NCBI RefSeq assembly: GCF_000295955.2
Contig: NZ_ALXE01000029.1
Location: forward strand, 62,001-126,000
Length of the DNA: 64,000 nt
Reading direction: 5' to 3'
Origin: Pantoea sp. A4
Lineage (GTDB): Bacteria; Pseudomonadota; Gammaproteobacteria; Enterobacterales; Enterobacteriaceae
Under the pieces are notes generated by a model. The model saw nothing but the letters and a program-made list of their open reading frames with translations, did not search any database and was not told where the DNA came from. Of this stretch, positions 26,101 through 35,120 are shown in pieces. Positions within the stretch are counted from its first letter, which is position 1, and the number at the start of each line of letters is the position of its first letter. Position numbers and translations under genes: made by a program.

Positions 26101-26295
26101 TCATTTCAGTTGCTTTAGGTGCTGAGAATCATTGGCAATCGACAATCCAGCAAGTTCTGCCAGGCGTTCCACCCAACGTTCTCCTTGCGAAATCAGCTCG
26201 GGCAGAATCAAACGATGGGCATTACTCAAAGTGCGGGTGACTTCTGCGAGTTCATGAAAAGCATTGAGATTGTTGTGAATCGGGTGAGTTGACAC
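26101..26295 (-). pseudogene. Truncated ArsR-family regulator remnant
   Basis: A 64-residue frame contains the start of an ArsR/SmtB winged helix: FHELAEVTRTLSNAHRLILPELI, then a recognition-helix region LAELAGLSIANDSQHLKQLK. It stops there, where intact proteins continue with the wing and often a rhodanese domain. No continuation in any frame is evident in the 110 bp downstream. The start is at 26293-26295. It is divergent from the DUF2938 gene at 26437, a combination I recall from other enterobacteria, so it is likely the decayed regulator of that gene. The rest of 25990-26436 shows no gene. Confidence 0.6.
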
Positions 26296-26436
26296 AGGAA
26301 AAACATTCGCTCATGATTCAATCAACTTATTGGTTGTTATAACATCACACATGACTCGTCAGTGGTAGTGTCAAGCAATGGGTTCAGTCGCACCAAAGAT
26401 GCTGTTTGACCGGAAACTTCTTAAAAGGACTAGAGG

Positions 26437-26934
26437 ATGAATATTGCGTTACAGGCTGCGCTTCTTGGCATTGGGGCAACGCTGATTATGGATATCTGGG
26501 CAATCTTACAAAAACGGTTATTCAACATTGCGGGCCTGGATTATCGCTTAGTGGGACGATGGCTGCTCCACATGACCCATGGGCAGTTCGTTCACCACAC
26601 GATTTTAAATTCAAAGAAAATGTGTGGTGAAATTGTCTTAGGATGGAGTGCTCACTATCTGATTGGCATGATTTTTTGTTATTTCATGCTCGCTTTTTCA
26701 GGGCGCGACTGGCTTACACAACCCACGTTTATACCCGCGCTTCTCACCGGCATCATTAGCGTATGCGCACCATTTTTTATTATGCAGCCTGGATTTGGTT
26801 TTGGCGTCGCAGCATCTCATACTCCCGCTCCAGCGGTTGCTCGCCGTCGTAGTCTGATCGCACACACCTCCTTTGGTATCGGAATTTACATTACCGCGTT
26901 GTTATTAAAACCCCTCTTTGTGGCTTTCATGTAA
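26437..26934 (+). CDS. DUF2938 membrane protein
   Basis: The 165-residue protein has about four hydrophobic segments and matches the DUF2938 pattern: GIGATLIMDIWAIL at the start, DYRLVGRWLLHM, GWSAHYLIGMIFCY and FFIMQPGFGFGVAASHTP. It is an inner-membrane protein of unknown function. The start ATG follows AAAAGGACTAGAGG. It ends convergent with the sugar operon, with a shared terminator. The truncated ArsR frame upstream suggests it has lost its regulator. Confidence 0.8.
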   Translation: MNIALQAALLGIGATLIMDIWAILQKRLFNIAGLDYRLVGRWLLHMTHGQFVHHTILNSKKMCGEIVLGWSAHYLIGMIFCYFMLAFSGRDWLTQPTFIPALLTGIISVCAPFFIMQPGFGFGVAASHTPAPAVARRRSLIAHTSFGIGIYITALLLKPLFVAFM

Positions 26935-26975
26935 AACACAGGCACTTTTCCTAAAGTGAATCTCTCAACGTAAAA

Positions 26976-27005
26976 AACCCATCCGGGACACTTCCCAAAT
27001 GGGTT
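26976..27005 (-). terminator. Terminator of the sugar operon (possibly bidirectional)
   Basis: Read on the minus strand, AACCCAT...ATGGGTT forms the outer stem, an inner GGGA/TCCC pair extends it, and a run of T residues follows. It lies 6 bp past the stop of the permease gene at 27012. Confidence 0.75.
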
Positions 27006-27011
27006 GTTCAA

Positions 27012-28064
27012 TTAACCCTGGGTCAAGGCACGCGCTTTTTTCCGGGTTTTTCGCGACTGGCGATATTGGTCTACGATCACCGCAATGATGATAATGCCAC
27101 CTTTAATGATGTCCTGATAATAGGCATCGACGCGTAAAAAGGTGAAGCCAGACATCATGACGCCGAGAATTAAGGCACCAATTACCGTGCCCAGTACCCG
27201 TCCGCGCCCACCGGAGAGCGAGACGCCACCAATCACGGCAGCGGTGATCGCATCAAGTTCATACATCATCCCCATGCCAGCCTGCGCGGTTTGAATACGG
27301 GCGATAGCCACCATGGAAGCCAGCCCGGCCAGCAAACCGGCAATCACATACACTTTGATCAGATGGCGCTCAATATTGATGCCTGAAGCACGGGCAGCAG
27401 GCAAATTGGCGCCAATAGCATAGGTGAATTTGCCAAAGCGGGTATAGCGCATCACCAGGTGGAACAGCAGCGCCACTAACAGGAATATCACTACCGGTGC
27501 CCAGCGTCCGAGCCCATTGCCCAGCCATGCAAAGCCGGTGGTGAACCCCGAAACCGGGCTGCCTGCGGTAAACCAGTTACTGATACCGCGCGCGGCGACC
27601 ATCATGCCGAGGGTGGCAATAAACGGCGGAATGCGCGTCAGGCTGATGAAAATGCCATTCACAAGGCCCGCTAACGCGCCAATCAGCAAGCCGATGGCGA
27701 GGGGAACGAAGAAGGGCAGATCGGTGAGCGATGGATAGAACAGGGTTGGCCACTGCGCAGTTTGTGCAAACGTGGCGGCAATCATCGCGCTCATGGCCAC
27801 GACCGATCCTGATGAGAGGTCGATACCGCCTGTAATAATGACCAACGTCACGCCAACGGCAATAATGCCAATTACCGCCACCTGTAACACCATGATCTGC
27901 AAGCGGTGCAGGTTAAACAGGAAGCTTTGTCCCACCACTATCCACCCCACCACCTCAAACAAGACGGCAATGCCAATCAGCACCAGAAAGATACTGACTT
28001 CCGCCGGTACACGCCGCTGACGTGTCACCCGTGGAGCCTGAAAATTCTCTGTTGATACGCTCAT
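27012..28064 (-). CDS. Sugar/polyol ABC importer permease (RbsC/IatP family)
   Basis: The 350-residue membrane protein has the conserved GVTLVIITGGIDLSSGSVVAMSAM segment, LTRIPPFIATLGMM and ANLPAARASGINIERHLIKVYVIAG of the ribose/inositol/galactose permease family. It acts as a homodimer in the inner membrane with the ATPase encoded upstream. It is the last gene of a seven-gene minus-strand operon. The substrate is probably an inositol or a hexose-type compound, judged from the dehydrogenases in the operon; the permease alone does not reveal it. Confidence 0.88.
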   Translation of the reverse strand: MSVSTENFQAPRVTRQRRVPAEVSIFLVLIGIAVLFEVVGWIVVGQSFLFNLHRLQIMVLQVAVIGIIAVGVTLVIITGGIDLSSGSVVAMSAMIAATFAQTAQWPTLFYPSLTDLPFFVPLAIGLLIGALAGLVNGIFISLTRIPPFIATLGMMVAARGISNWFTAGSPVSGFTTGFAWLGNGLGRWAPVVIFLLVALLFHLVMRYTRFGKFTYAIGANLPAARASGINIERHLIKVYVIAGLLAGLASMVAIARIQTAQAGMGMMYELDAITAAVIGGVSLSGGRGRVLGTVIGALILGVMMSGFTFLRVDAYYQDIIKGGIIIIAVIVDQYRQSRKTRKKARALTQG

Positions 28065-28083
28065 AATATGTTCTCAGGGTAAG

Positions 28084-29631
28084 TTAACGAGCCGCAAGGC
28101 TCATAATGGTGACTTGATCCGCGCTTGCCGCATCGACAATCCCGGTGACTTGTCCTTCGTGCATCACGACGATGCGGTCGCTCATGCCCAGCACTTCAGG
28201 CAACTCCGAGGAGATCATGATGATGGCGACACCGGTACGCGCCAGCTCGACAATCAGCCGGTGGATCTCTGCTTTGGCCCCCACATCGATGCCGCGCGTA
28301 GGTTCATCAAGGATCAGAATGTCAGGCTGGGTGAGCAACCAGCGGCAAATCAGCACTTTTTGCTGATTACCCCCGGAGAGGTTCTCAATGCACTCATACA
28401 GGTTGGGGGTCTTTACGCGGAGTTGTTGTGCCATGTTATGACAGGCTTGTTCTACGGCGGCTTCACGTACTACACCGTGTTGGCTGTACCCCTGTTGCAA
28501 CGCGACAATTTGCATGTTCTCCAGGATATTGAGCGGCAAAAAGCAGCCCGTTTCTTTACGATCTTCAGTCAACATCGCCAGGCGGTGGCGGATGGCCGTT
28601 CCGGCGCAGTCGATCACGCAGGGCTGTCCTTTCAGTTTGATGGTGCCGTGGGTAGCTGGCGTGATACCAAACAACGTTTCCGCGACGTTGGAACGGCCTG
28701 AACCGACCAAACCGGCAAAGCCGAGAATCTCACCGGCACGCAGGTCAAAACTGACGTTGGCGAACACGCCATCCAGTCCGAGTTGATCAACGCTTAATAC
28801 CACCTCGCCCAATGCCACAGGTTGTTTCGGGAACATCTGACTGATTTCCCGACCCACCATCAATTTGATGATCGCCTCACGGGTGATGCCACTGGCCGGA
28901 TGCGTTGCGACATATTTACCATCGCGGAACACGGTAAACTCATCGGCAATGGCAAACAGCTCATTCATCTTGTGGGTGATATAGACGATGCCAATCCCGC
29001 TGGCACGGAGGTCGTTAACGATGGCAAACAGATGTTCGACTTCGGTTTCGGTCAGGGAAGAGGTCGATTCATCCATGATCAGCACATCGGCTTCCAGCGA
29101 CACGGCTTTCGCAATCTCCACCATCTGGCGGTTCGCCATGGAGAGCGACTGAATTTCACTTTCCGCATCGAGATTCAGCTTCAGGCGCTGTAGTAAGTCT
29201 TCGGTCTGGCGTTGCATCTGGGTATGGTCGATGACGCCGAAGCGGTTGCGCGGTTCACGGCCAATCCAGATGTTTTCGGCGACCGTCATGGAGTTCATCA
29301 AGAGCAACTCCTGATGAATCATAGCAATACCAGCACGCTGGGCGGCAAGTGGGCTGTTGAGTTGCACCGTTTTGCCCCGCAGACGCAGCGTGCCGCTGTC
29401 CGGCTGATATAAACCGGAGATGATTTTCATCAGGGTAGATTTGCCGGCACCGTTCTCGCCCATCAGGACATGCACACTGCCGGGGCGGATGCGTAATGAC
29501 ACGTTGTCCAGTGCAATCACGCCAGGGAAAGCTTTCGTTACCTGGTCTACTTCCAGCACAAAATCGCCGCTGTAGGTGCTACGTTTAGGCTGCCCGCTAT
29601 GGGCGACCTGATTCAGAGTGGCTGAGATCAT
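28084..29631 (-). CDS. Sugar ABC importer ATPase (RbsA/MglA/IatA family)
   Basis: The 515-residue protein has two ABC domains. The first has an intact Walker A (GENGAGKST, about residues 57-65), a degenerate signature ([14 protein letters not shown]) and [11 protein letters not shown] as Walker B. The second has a degenerate Walker A region (GLVGSGRSN), a good signature (LSGGNQQKV) and [17 protein letters not shown]. This asymmetry is normal for the family. It sits 12 bp after the binding-protein gene and 19 bp before the permease gene. Confidence 0.9.
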   Translation of the reverse strand: MISATLNQVAHSGQPKRSTYSGDFVLEVDQVTKAFPGVIALDNVSLRIRPGSVHVLMGENGAGKSTLMKIISGLYQPDSGTLRLRGKTVQLNSPLAAQRAGIAMIHQELLLMNSMTVAENIWIGREPRNRFGVIDHTQMQRQTEDLLQRLKLNLDAESEIQSLSMANRQMVEIAKAVSLEADVLIMDESTSSLTETEVEHLFAIVNDLRASGIGIVYITHKMNELFAIADEFTVFRDGKYVATHPASGITREAIIKLMVGREISQMFPKQPVALGEVVLSVDQLGLDGVFANVSFDLRAGEILGFAGLVGSGRSNVAETLFGITPATHGTIKLKGQPCVIDCAGTAIRHRLAMLTEDRKETGCFLPLNILENMQIVALQQGYSQHGVVREAAVEQACHNMAQQLRVKTPNLYECIENLSGGNQQKVLICRWLLTQPDILILDEPTRGIDVGAKAEIHRLIVELARTGVAIIMISSELPEVLGMSDRIVVMHEGQVTGIVDAASADQVTIMSLAAR

Positions 29632-29643
29632 TGTCGCCTCCGG

Positions 29644-30600
29644 TTATTTTTTCGGATACTGATTCACCGTGGCCGGGGTCACCAGGGTATAAGGGATCAG
29701 GATCGACTTGGGCACGGCAGTGGGCTGGTTTTGCTGTTTGGCTTTGATCAGCTGCTCGGCGACCTGCAGCGACTGGCGGCCCTGAGCCCTGGCATCCTGG
29801 AACACGGTGACAGCCAAATCGCCTGCTTTCATGGCGGCCACGGCATCATCAGTGGCGTCGATCCCCGCGACTACGACCGATTTCATATCCCGACCAGAGG
29901 CTTTCAGCGCCTGAATCGCACCCAAGGCCATTTCATCGTTGTTGGCGACCACCGCATCAAATTTCACGTTGGTGGAGAGCCAGTTCGCCATCAGGTCGTT
30001 GCCGCCGGTGCGCGTCCATTTGCCAATCTGTTTATCGACCACTTTAATGCCGTTACAGTCTGGACGTTTGAATACCTCTTCCACCGCTTTGGTACGGAGA
30101 ATGGCCGACTGTTGTGACAGATCGCCCTGCATAATCAGCACGTTACCTTTGCCGTGCAGCAGACGACACACCTCGTTGGCTTCCAGCGTGCCGCCTTCAA
30201 TTTCGGAGGAGCCGACAAAGGCCTGATAGGGCGGCAGGGTTTTGATGTTGATCGGTTCACGATTAACGTAAACCAGCGGAATGTCTGCATCAGCGGCGTT
30301 CTGACTGATGGGCAGTACGCCGGTGCTGTCGACAGGATTAATGATGATGGCGTCAGGTTGCGAGGAGATAAAGTTGTCGATCTGGCTCGATTGTTTACTG
30401 ACGTCGTTTTTTCCATCCTCGAACTGGACTTTGACCCCGTCCGTCGCCGCTTGCTGAGCGATGGCGCTGCGTAAAACGGTAAGAAAATTATCGTCAAAGG
30501 CCGACATCGTCACACTAACGCGTGGGCTGGCGGCCAGTACCTGGGTGGAGAGCGGCAACATGCAAAGCAGGGTAGCGAGGGTTTTTAACGTTGTACGCAT
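29644..30600 (-). CDS. Sugar ABC importer periplasmic binding protein (RbsB/IbpA family)
   Basis: The 318-residue protein has a Sec signal peptide (MRTTLKTLATLLCMLPLSTQ, cleavage near VLAASP) and a type-1 periplasmic-binding fold: SVTMSAFDDNFLTVLRSAI, IDNFISSQPDAIIINPVDSTGV, VVANNDEMALGAIQALKASG and VAGIDATDDAVAAMKAGDLAVTV. It resembles inositol- and ribose-binding proteins. A GC-rich hairpin lies between it and the isomerase gene upstream and could adjust its expression relative to the enzymes. Confidence 0.88.
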   Translation of the reverse strand: MRTTLKTLATLLCMLPLSTQVLAASPRVSVTMSAFDDNFLTVLRSAIAQQAATDGVKVQFEDGKNDVSKQSSQIDNFISSQPDAIIINPVDSTGVLPISQNAADADIPLVYVNREPINIKTLPPYQAFVGSSEIEGGTLEANEVCRLLHGKGNVLIMQGDLSQQSAILRTKAVEEVFKRPDCNGIKVVDKQIGKWTRTGGNDLMANWLSTNVKFDAVVANNDEMALGAIQALKASGRDMKSVVVAGIDATDDAVAAMKAGDLAVTVFQDARAQGRQSLQVAEQLIKAKQQNQPTAVPKSILIPYTLVTPATVNQYPKK

Positions 30601-30631
30601 GATGTTTTCTCTTCTTTTTTATAGGAATAAG

Positions 30632-30652
30632 AGGGCGGCATGACACCGCCCT
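30632..30652 (-). promoter_or_regulatory. Intra-operon GC-rich hairpin
   Basis: Arms AGGGCGG and CCGCCCT enclose a 7-nt loop in the 67-bp gap between the isomerase and binding-protein genes. Such hairpins often stabilise the downstream binding-protein mRNA or end part of the transcripts. The role here is inferred. Confidence 0.5.
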
Positions 30653-30667
30653 TGTAGGTACAGCGAA

Positions 30668-31633
30668 TTAACCGATATCCGGCAGTTGATAGTCAGAAGG
30701 CTCCGCTGCCAGCGTGCGCTGCAACAGATCCACCGATTTGCGTATTCCCTCCAGGCGGGAGAGCTGCGCATCCTCATGTTCAATACTCAGCACATCGTCA
30801 TATCCCACCAGACGCAGCTGATAGCAGAACTGCTTCCACCACCGCTCATCCTGCCCGTAGCCCAGCGTGACGTAGTTCCAGCTACGTTCACGCGGATGGG
30901 CACGCTGCTGTGACTCAAGGCGTGAGTTCAGCGCTGCCCGACGGGGGTTAATCGACGTATCCTTTGCATGGACGTGATAAATCGCATCGCCCAGTTCATC
31001 AATACAGGCCAGGGGATCGGCACCCATCCACAACAGATGGCTGGGGTCGAAGTTAACGCCCACCGTCTCGCCCACCGCCTCACGCAGACGCCAGAACGTC
31101 GGCAAGTTGTAGACCAGTTGCCCGCCGTGGAACTCAATGCACAGCTTCTCGATACCGTGCTGATTAGCGGTACGCACCGTCTGTTTCCACCACGGGATCG
31201 CCACGTCGTTCCACTGATAGTCGAGAATTTGGGCGCAGAAGGGGGGCCAGGCTACGGTGATCCAGTTCGGCCATTGATCGCCCGGTCCACCGGGTAAGCC
31301 AGACATCATCACCACCCGTTCCACTCCCAGCTTGCCAGCCAGTTCCAGCGTGCCTTCCACACAGGCATGGTGCTCCGCGCCGCTTTTTCCAGGATGCAAC
31401 GGATTGCCACTGGCGTTGAGGGCCGAGATGGTCAAGCCGTGATCGCGCACTCTGGCGTGGAAGTCTTCGCGCGCTTTGGTATTGCTCAATAGCTGTTGCA
31501 GATTCAGGTGTGGTGCGGCACTCCAGTTGCCGCAGCAGAATTCGACCGATTTCAGTCCCAGTTCGGCGGCGGTATGGAGCACCTCATCGGTGCTGAGCTG
31601 CGCCAGGCTGTCAGTAACCATGCCGATATGCAT
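30668..31633 (-). CDS. TIM-barrel sugar isomerase/epimerase (IolE/IolH-like, AP endonuclease 2 fold)
   Basis: The 321-residue protein has the xylose-isomerase-like TIM-barrel pattern with metal-ligand segments CIEFHGG, VNFDPSHLLWMG, YHVHAKDT and SIEHEDA, giving the Glu, Asp/His, His and Glu of the family. Such proteins isomerise, epimerise or dehydrate keto sugars and inosose. Its start overlaps the stop of the IolG-like gene (ATGA), so the two are coupled. With three dehydrogenases in the operon it probably acts on an oxidised (keto) sugar or polyol. The exact reaction is unknown. Confidence 0.82.
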   Translation of the reverse strand: MHIGMVTDSLAQLSTDEVLHTAAELGLKSVEFCCGNWSAAPHLNLQQLLSNTKAREDFHARVRDHGLTISALNASGNPLHPGKSGAEHHACVEGTLELAGKLGVERVVMMSGLPGGPGDQWPNWITVAWPPFCAQILDYQWNDVAIPWWKQTVRTANQHGIEKLCIEFHGGQLVYNLPTFWRLREAVGETVGVNFDPSHLLWMGADPLACIDELGDAIYHVHAKDTSINPRRAALNSRLESQQRAHPRERSWNYVTLGYGQDERWWKQFCYQLRLVGYDDVLSIEHEDAQLSRLEGIRKSVDLLQRTLAAEPSDYQLPDIG

Positions 31634-32628
31634 CAGAGTGCTCCTGGCGCAACCGGTTTGCCGGTTTTCAGTGATTCCAGTGCGGCATCCGCCAGCAACA
31701 GGGCTTGTAATCCATCCTCGCCACCCGGTGCAATCGCAGTGCCTTTACTAAGCTGATCGATGAACGCGGCCAGTTCGTTGCGGTAGGCATCACCGTAGCG
31801 TTGCAGGAAGAAGTGCATCGGTTTTTGAGCGATCACGCCGGTTGCGACGGATTTCACCAGGCTGGTTTCCGGGTGATTGACTACCGCTAACATGCCTTCG
31901 CTGCCATGAACTTCAATGCGCTGATCGTAGCCGTAGCTGGCGCGGCGGCTGTTGGTGATCACCGCCATTTTTCCGCTGGCACAGGTCAGGGTCACCACCG
32001 CAGTATCCACATCGCCCGCAGCTCCGATTTTTTCATCCACTAATGCGGCCGCTGAGGCGAACACCGACACCGGTTCTTCATCCAGCAGCCAGCGCGCCAT
32101 GTCGAAGTCATGGATGGTCATATCGCGGAACAGCCCGCCGGAGGTTTTCACATATTCGGGAGACGGCGCGCCGGGGTCACGTGAGCTGATCGTGACGATT
32201 TCAGTGGCCCCGATTTCACCCGCCCGTAAGCTTTCACGCAGTTGCGCCATGCTGGGATCAAAGCGGCGGTTGAAACCGACCATCAGCGGCACGTTGTGTT
32301 CGCGCACGGTCGCCAGACAGCGGCGCACCCGTTCGAGGCTTAAATCCACCGGCTTCTCGCAGAAAATGGCTTTTTTGGCCCGGGCTGCGGCTTCGATTAA
32401 ATCGGCATGGGTATCGGTGGCGCTACAGATCGCGACCAGGTCGATACTCGCATCGCCTAAAATCTCATCCAGCGTCGCAACCTGTGCCCCCAGTTTTTCC
32501 GCCAGTGCCGTAGCAGCGGGTGCATAGACATCGGTGACTTTGACCAATTGACACTGCGGGTGAGCTGCAATATTGCCTGCATGAATCTGACCAATTCGGC
32601 CTGCGCCGATAACAGCAACTTTCAACAT
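31633..32628 (-). CDS. iolG: Inositol 2-dehydrogenase-like oxidoreductase (IolG type, Gfo/Idh/MocA)
   Basis: The 331-residue protein begins MLKVAVIGAGRIGQIHAGNI, an NAD(P)-binding Rossmann motif. It has FCEKPVDL (Lys92) and GLFRDMTIHDFDMARWLL, placing Asp169 and His173 where IolG has its Lys-Asp-His catalytic triad. IolG oxidises myo-inositol to scyllo-inosose. I chose the ATG at 32626-32628; an upstream in-frame extension of 32 residues has no family similarity. It is coupled to the isomerase gene. No iolB, iolC, iolD or iolA gene is in the window, so inositol itself is not certain as the substrate. Confidence 0.78.
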   Translation of the reverse strand: MLKVAVIGAGRIGQIHAGNIAAHPQCQLVKVTDVYAPAATALAEKLGAQVATLDEILGDASIDLVAICSATDTHADLIEAAARAKKAIFCEKPVDLSLERVRRCLATVREHNVPLMVGFNRRFDPSMAQLRESLRAGEIGATEIVTISSRDPGAPSPEYVKTSGGLFRDMTIHDFDMARWLLDEEPVSVFASAAALVDEKIGAAGDVDTAVVTLTCASGKMAVITNSRRASYGYDQRIEVHGSEGMLAVVNHPETSLVKSVATGVIAQKPMHFFLQRYGDAYRNELAAFIDQLSKGTAIAPGGEDGLQALLLADAALESLKTGKPVAPGAL

Positions 32629-32641
32629 AATGTATCCCCGG

Positions 32642-33817
32642 TTAAAACGTGAGTTCACGGATAGCGACGGGACGTTGCTGCTCAGCAGCACGTTGGATCG
32701 CTTCCAGTATCTGGGCAACGGCAAAGCCGTCAGAGAAGGTGCCGTTGCGATACGGACGGTTTTCGCTGACCGCCTGCATAAACTCGGCGATCATGAAGCC
32801 GAAGCCTTCGGCATAGCCAATCGCGACACCGTCATGGGGCACCGGTATCCACTGGCTGAGATAAGGAAAAGCGGGCTGGTTCGGCACGGTGACAAAGGCA
32901 CCGTTTTCACGGCCAAAGCGACTGATCTGAAACTCGCCCGGTCGCTCCGAATTAAACTGAATAGTCCCGGTGCTGCCGGTGAGCGTGAAGGAGAGGGTAT
33001 TACCCATGCCCACCGTAACGCGGCTGGCGGAGAACAGCCCCTGGCACCCGGAGGTAAAGCGCATGACGCAGGAAGCGATGTCATCGGTATCGACGGTTTC
33101 ACTCTTGTTGCTCAGCGCCACATGGCTATGACCCGCATTTGCGCCTAATGCCACGAAACGCTGGGGAATGGTGATGCTACTGCATGCCCCATTGATGGTT
33201 TCGACATCTCCGGCAATAAAGCGAGCAATATCAATCGCGTGAGCACCAATGTCATGCAGCGCACCTCCACCTGCCGTCTGCTGGCGGTAGCGCCAGCTGT
33301 AAGGAAGCTGCGGATCGGCGGCATAGCCGCACTGATACTGGATCAGCAGATGCTGTAAGTTGCCGATTTCACCGGCATCCACCCACTGTTTAATCTGTGC
33401 CACCGCCGGGATGCGGCGATAGTTAAAGACGCTGCCGCAAATGCTGTCGCTCTGCTGCGCCAGTTGGGTCAGTTCCCAGGCCTCTTTGGCAGTTAACGCC
33501 AGCGGCTTTTCACACAGCACATGCTTACCCGCTTTTAATGCAGCGGCGGCCACTTCGGCATGGAGGAAATTAGGCAACGCAATACTGATGAGCTGAATCT
33601 CGGGATCGTTGACTACCGCCTGCCAGTCAGTGGCAACATGCGCAAAACCCCAGACAGCGGCCAGTTCAGCGGCGGCGGATTCACGTGCATCACACACCGT
33701 GTGGAGTACGAATTGTTGCTGGCTCGTGGATAGCCGCGCCTGATGGCTGCGGTAGCCGCTGGCATGTGCTGCACCAATCATCCCTGCGCCGATAATGGCA
33801 ATATTGATCTGTTTCAT
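32642..33817 (-). CDS. Gfo/Idh/MocA-family oxidoreductase (second of three)
   Basis: The 391-residue protein has the Rossmann motif IAIIGAGMIGAAHASGY, the CEKPLAL segment with its catalytic Lys, and GGGALHDIGAHAIDIARFI carrying the family's Asp and His. It is longer than IolG, in the size class of sugar dehydrogenases such as levoglucosan dehydrogenase and inositol-type enzymes. It should oxidise or reduce a sugar or polyol with NAD(P). It lies 13 bp upstream of the IolG-like gene and 9 bp downstream of the third family member. The substrate is unknown. Confidence 0.82.
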   Translation of the reverse strand: MKQINIAIIGAGMIGAAHASGYRSHQARLSTSQQQFVLHTVCDARESAAAELAAVWGFAHVATDWQAVVNDPEIQLISIALPNFLHAEVAAAALKAGKHVLCEKPLALTAKEAWELTQLAQQSDSICGSVFNYRRIPAVAQIKQWVDAGEIGNLQHLLIQYQCGYAADPQLPYSWRYRQQTAGGGALHDIGAHAIDIARFIAGDVETINGACSSITIPQRFVALGANAGHSHVALSNKSETVDTDDIASCVMRFTSGCQGLFSASRVTVGMGNTLSFTLTGSTGTIQFNSERPGEFQISRFGRENGAFVTVPNQPAFPYLSQWIPVPHDGVAIGYAEGFGFMIAEFMQAVSENRPYRNGTFSDGFAVAQILEAIQRAAEQQRPVAIRELTF

Positions 33818-33826
33818 GCCGTCTCC

Positions 33827-34852
33827 TTAAACCTTGACCCATTGGCCCGAGGCCGCAGAGGCGAATAGCGCATCCATGACCTGCATCTGTTCAATGGCAT
33901 CGTTAATGCCAAACTCAGGCTGTACTTCCCCGCGTACCGCACGGGAAAAATGCTCAACTTCGCACTGATATTGTTCAACCACCGGCAGGGCTTCTGGCTG
34001 CAAGGCGGCATCATCCAACCCGGCGTGACTACTGATACTCAATGTGGCGGGCGATCCCTGGCTGGGCACATAAGGTGCATTCAGGTCGAGCAGCGATTTT
34101 TCACACACGACCTGTACGCGTTGTGCCGCAGCCTGCTTCAGGCCCACGCTCAGCGTGACCTGTTGGCCGTGACCAAAATCGAGGATCGCGTGGGTCTGCT
34201 CATCGGTGCCGTTGACCGGGGAGCGCACCATGGAACAGAACACCCGTTCAGGTTGGCGTTCCAGCAGATAACGCGCCGTCATGACCGTGTAACACCCGAG
34301 GTCAAACAGCGCTCCGCCTCCTTTGGTGACGTCGAAGCGGAAGTCCCCTGGGTTATCCAGCAGGAAAGAGAGCAGGATCTGTGCGGTTTGCAGTTTGCCG
34401 TGACGGCCGCTGCGCAACTCTGTCCGCAGGCGGGCAAACTGTGGGTGATGGCGCACCATGAACGCTTCCGCCACCACCAGATGTTGCGGCACATCCAGCA
34501 GTCGGCGAGCTTGTTCGGCGTTCAAAGCCACCGGTTTTTCGCACAGTACGTGCTTACCTCTGGCGGTTGCGGCTAACACCATATCCACATGCTGGTCATT
34601 GGGCAGTGGGACATAAATCGCTTCGATCTGGGGATCGTTGAGCAACGCTTCATAAGAGCCATAAGCCACCGGAATGCCAAACGCAGCCGCTTTTTCGGCG
34701 GCCTTCGCCTGCGAACGTGAGGCAATGGCGTGGATAACACTGTTACTGCTCGCCAGCAGGGCCGGAATAATTCGGGCACAGGCGATATTGGCGGTGCTGA
34801 CGATCCCCCAGCGTACGGGGTTGGCGGTTTTGGTTACTGCTTGGGTAGACAT
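33827..34852 (-). CDS. Gfo/Idh/MocA-family oxidoreductase (third of three, operon head)
   Basis: The 341-residue protein starts MSTQAVTKTANPVRWGIVSTANIA, the shape of the glucose-fructose oxidoreductase/dimeric dihydrodiol dehydrogenase-like branch. It has LCEKPVALNAEQARRLL and GGALFDLGCYTVMTARYLL as catalytic segments. I chose the ATG at 34850-34852, with AGGAG 5 nt upstream, over an in-frame TTG five codons earlier. It is the first gene of the seven-gene sugar operon, divergent from a LacI regulator. It may carry out the first oxidation or a final reduction; the sequence does not tell. Confidence 0.82.
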   Translation of the reverse strand: MSTQAVTKTANPVRWGIVSTANIACARIIPALLASSNSVIHAIASRSQAKAAEKAAAFGIPVAYGSYEALLNDPQIEAIYVPLPNDQHVDMVLAATARGKHVLCEKPVALNAEQARRLLDVPQHLVVAEAFMVRHHPQFARLRTELRSGRHGKLQTAQILLSFLLDNPGDFRFDVTKGGGALFDLGCYTVMTARYLLERQPERVFCSMVRSPVNGTDEQTHAILDFGHGQQVTLSVGLKQAAAQRVQVVCEKSLLDLNAPYVPSQGSPATLSISSHAGLDDAALQPEALPVVEQYQCEVEHFSRAVRGEVQPEFGINDAIEQMQVMDALFASAASGQWVKV

Positions 34853-35120
34853 AACGGCTCCTGACAATCACGGCCACTGCATCAGGCAATGGCAAAGGGG
34901 TGAAATGTGACGTCATTAATCGGCCTGGCGGGAGATGAAGTCAAAGCAATGTGATGTTTTATGTTTTAAATAATGATTTAAATCACACATTTATTTGATT
35001 TAATTAACATCAAAATGAACTTTATCTATACGCATCAATAGATTGCTTGATTTCTTTTTTTGCGATCTATTTGTTATGCTTCATGCATTGAATGAGGTTT
35101 AGACAATCAGGAAAACAGTG
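34853..35120. promoter_or_regulatory. Divergent control region of the sugar operon and LacI gene
   Basis: This 268-bp AT-rich region holds a perfect 12-bp palindrome TGATTTAAATCA (34974-34985) and a second dyad TTGAT-N9-ATCAA (34995-35013) with the same half-site, both plausible LacI operators. TCACA at 34983-34987 with AATGA eleven bases upstream is a weak CRP-like site. All three lie between the two start codons, nearer the operon's likely promoter. Assignments are by eye only. Confidence 0.5.

Noticed and set aside
33950-34576. 208-codon open frame opposite the operon-head dehydrogenase
   Set aside because: It is an antisense shadow; the protein on the minus strand keeps all dehydrogenase motifs.
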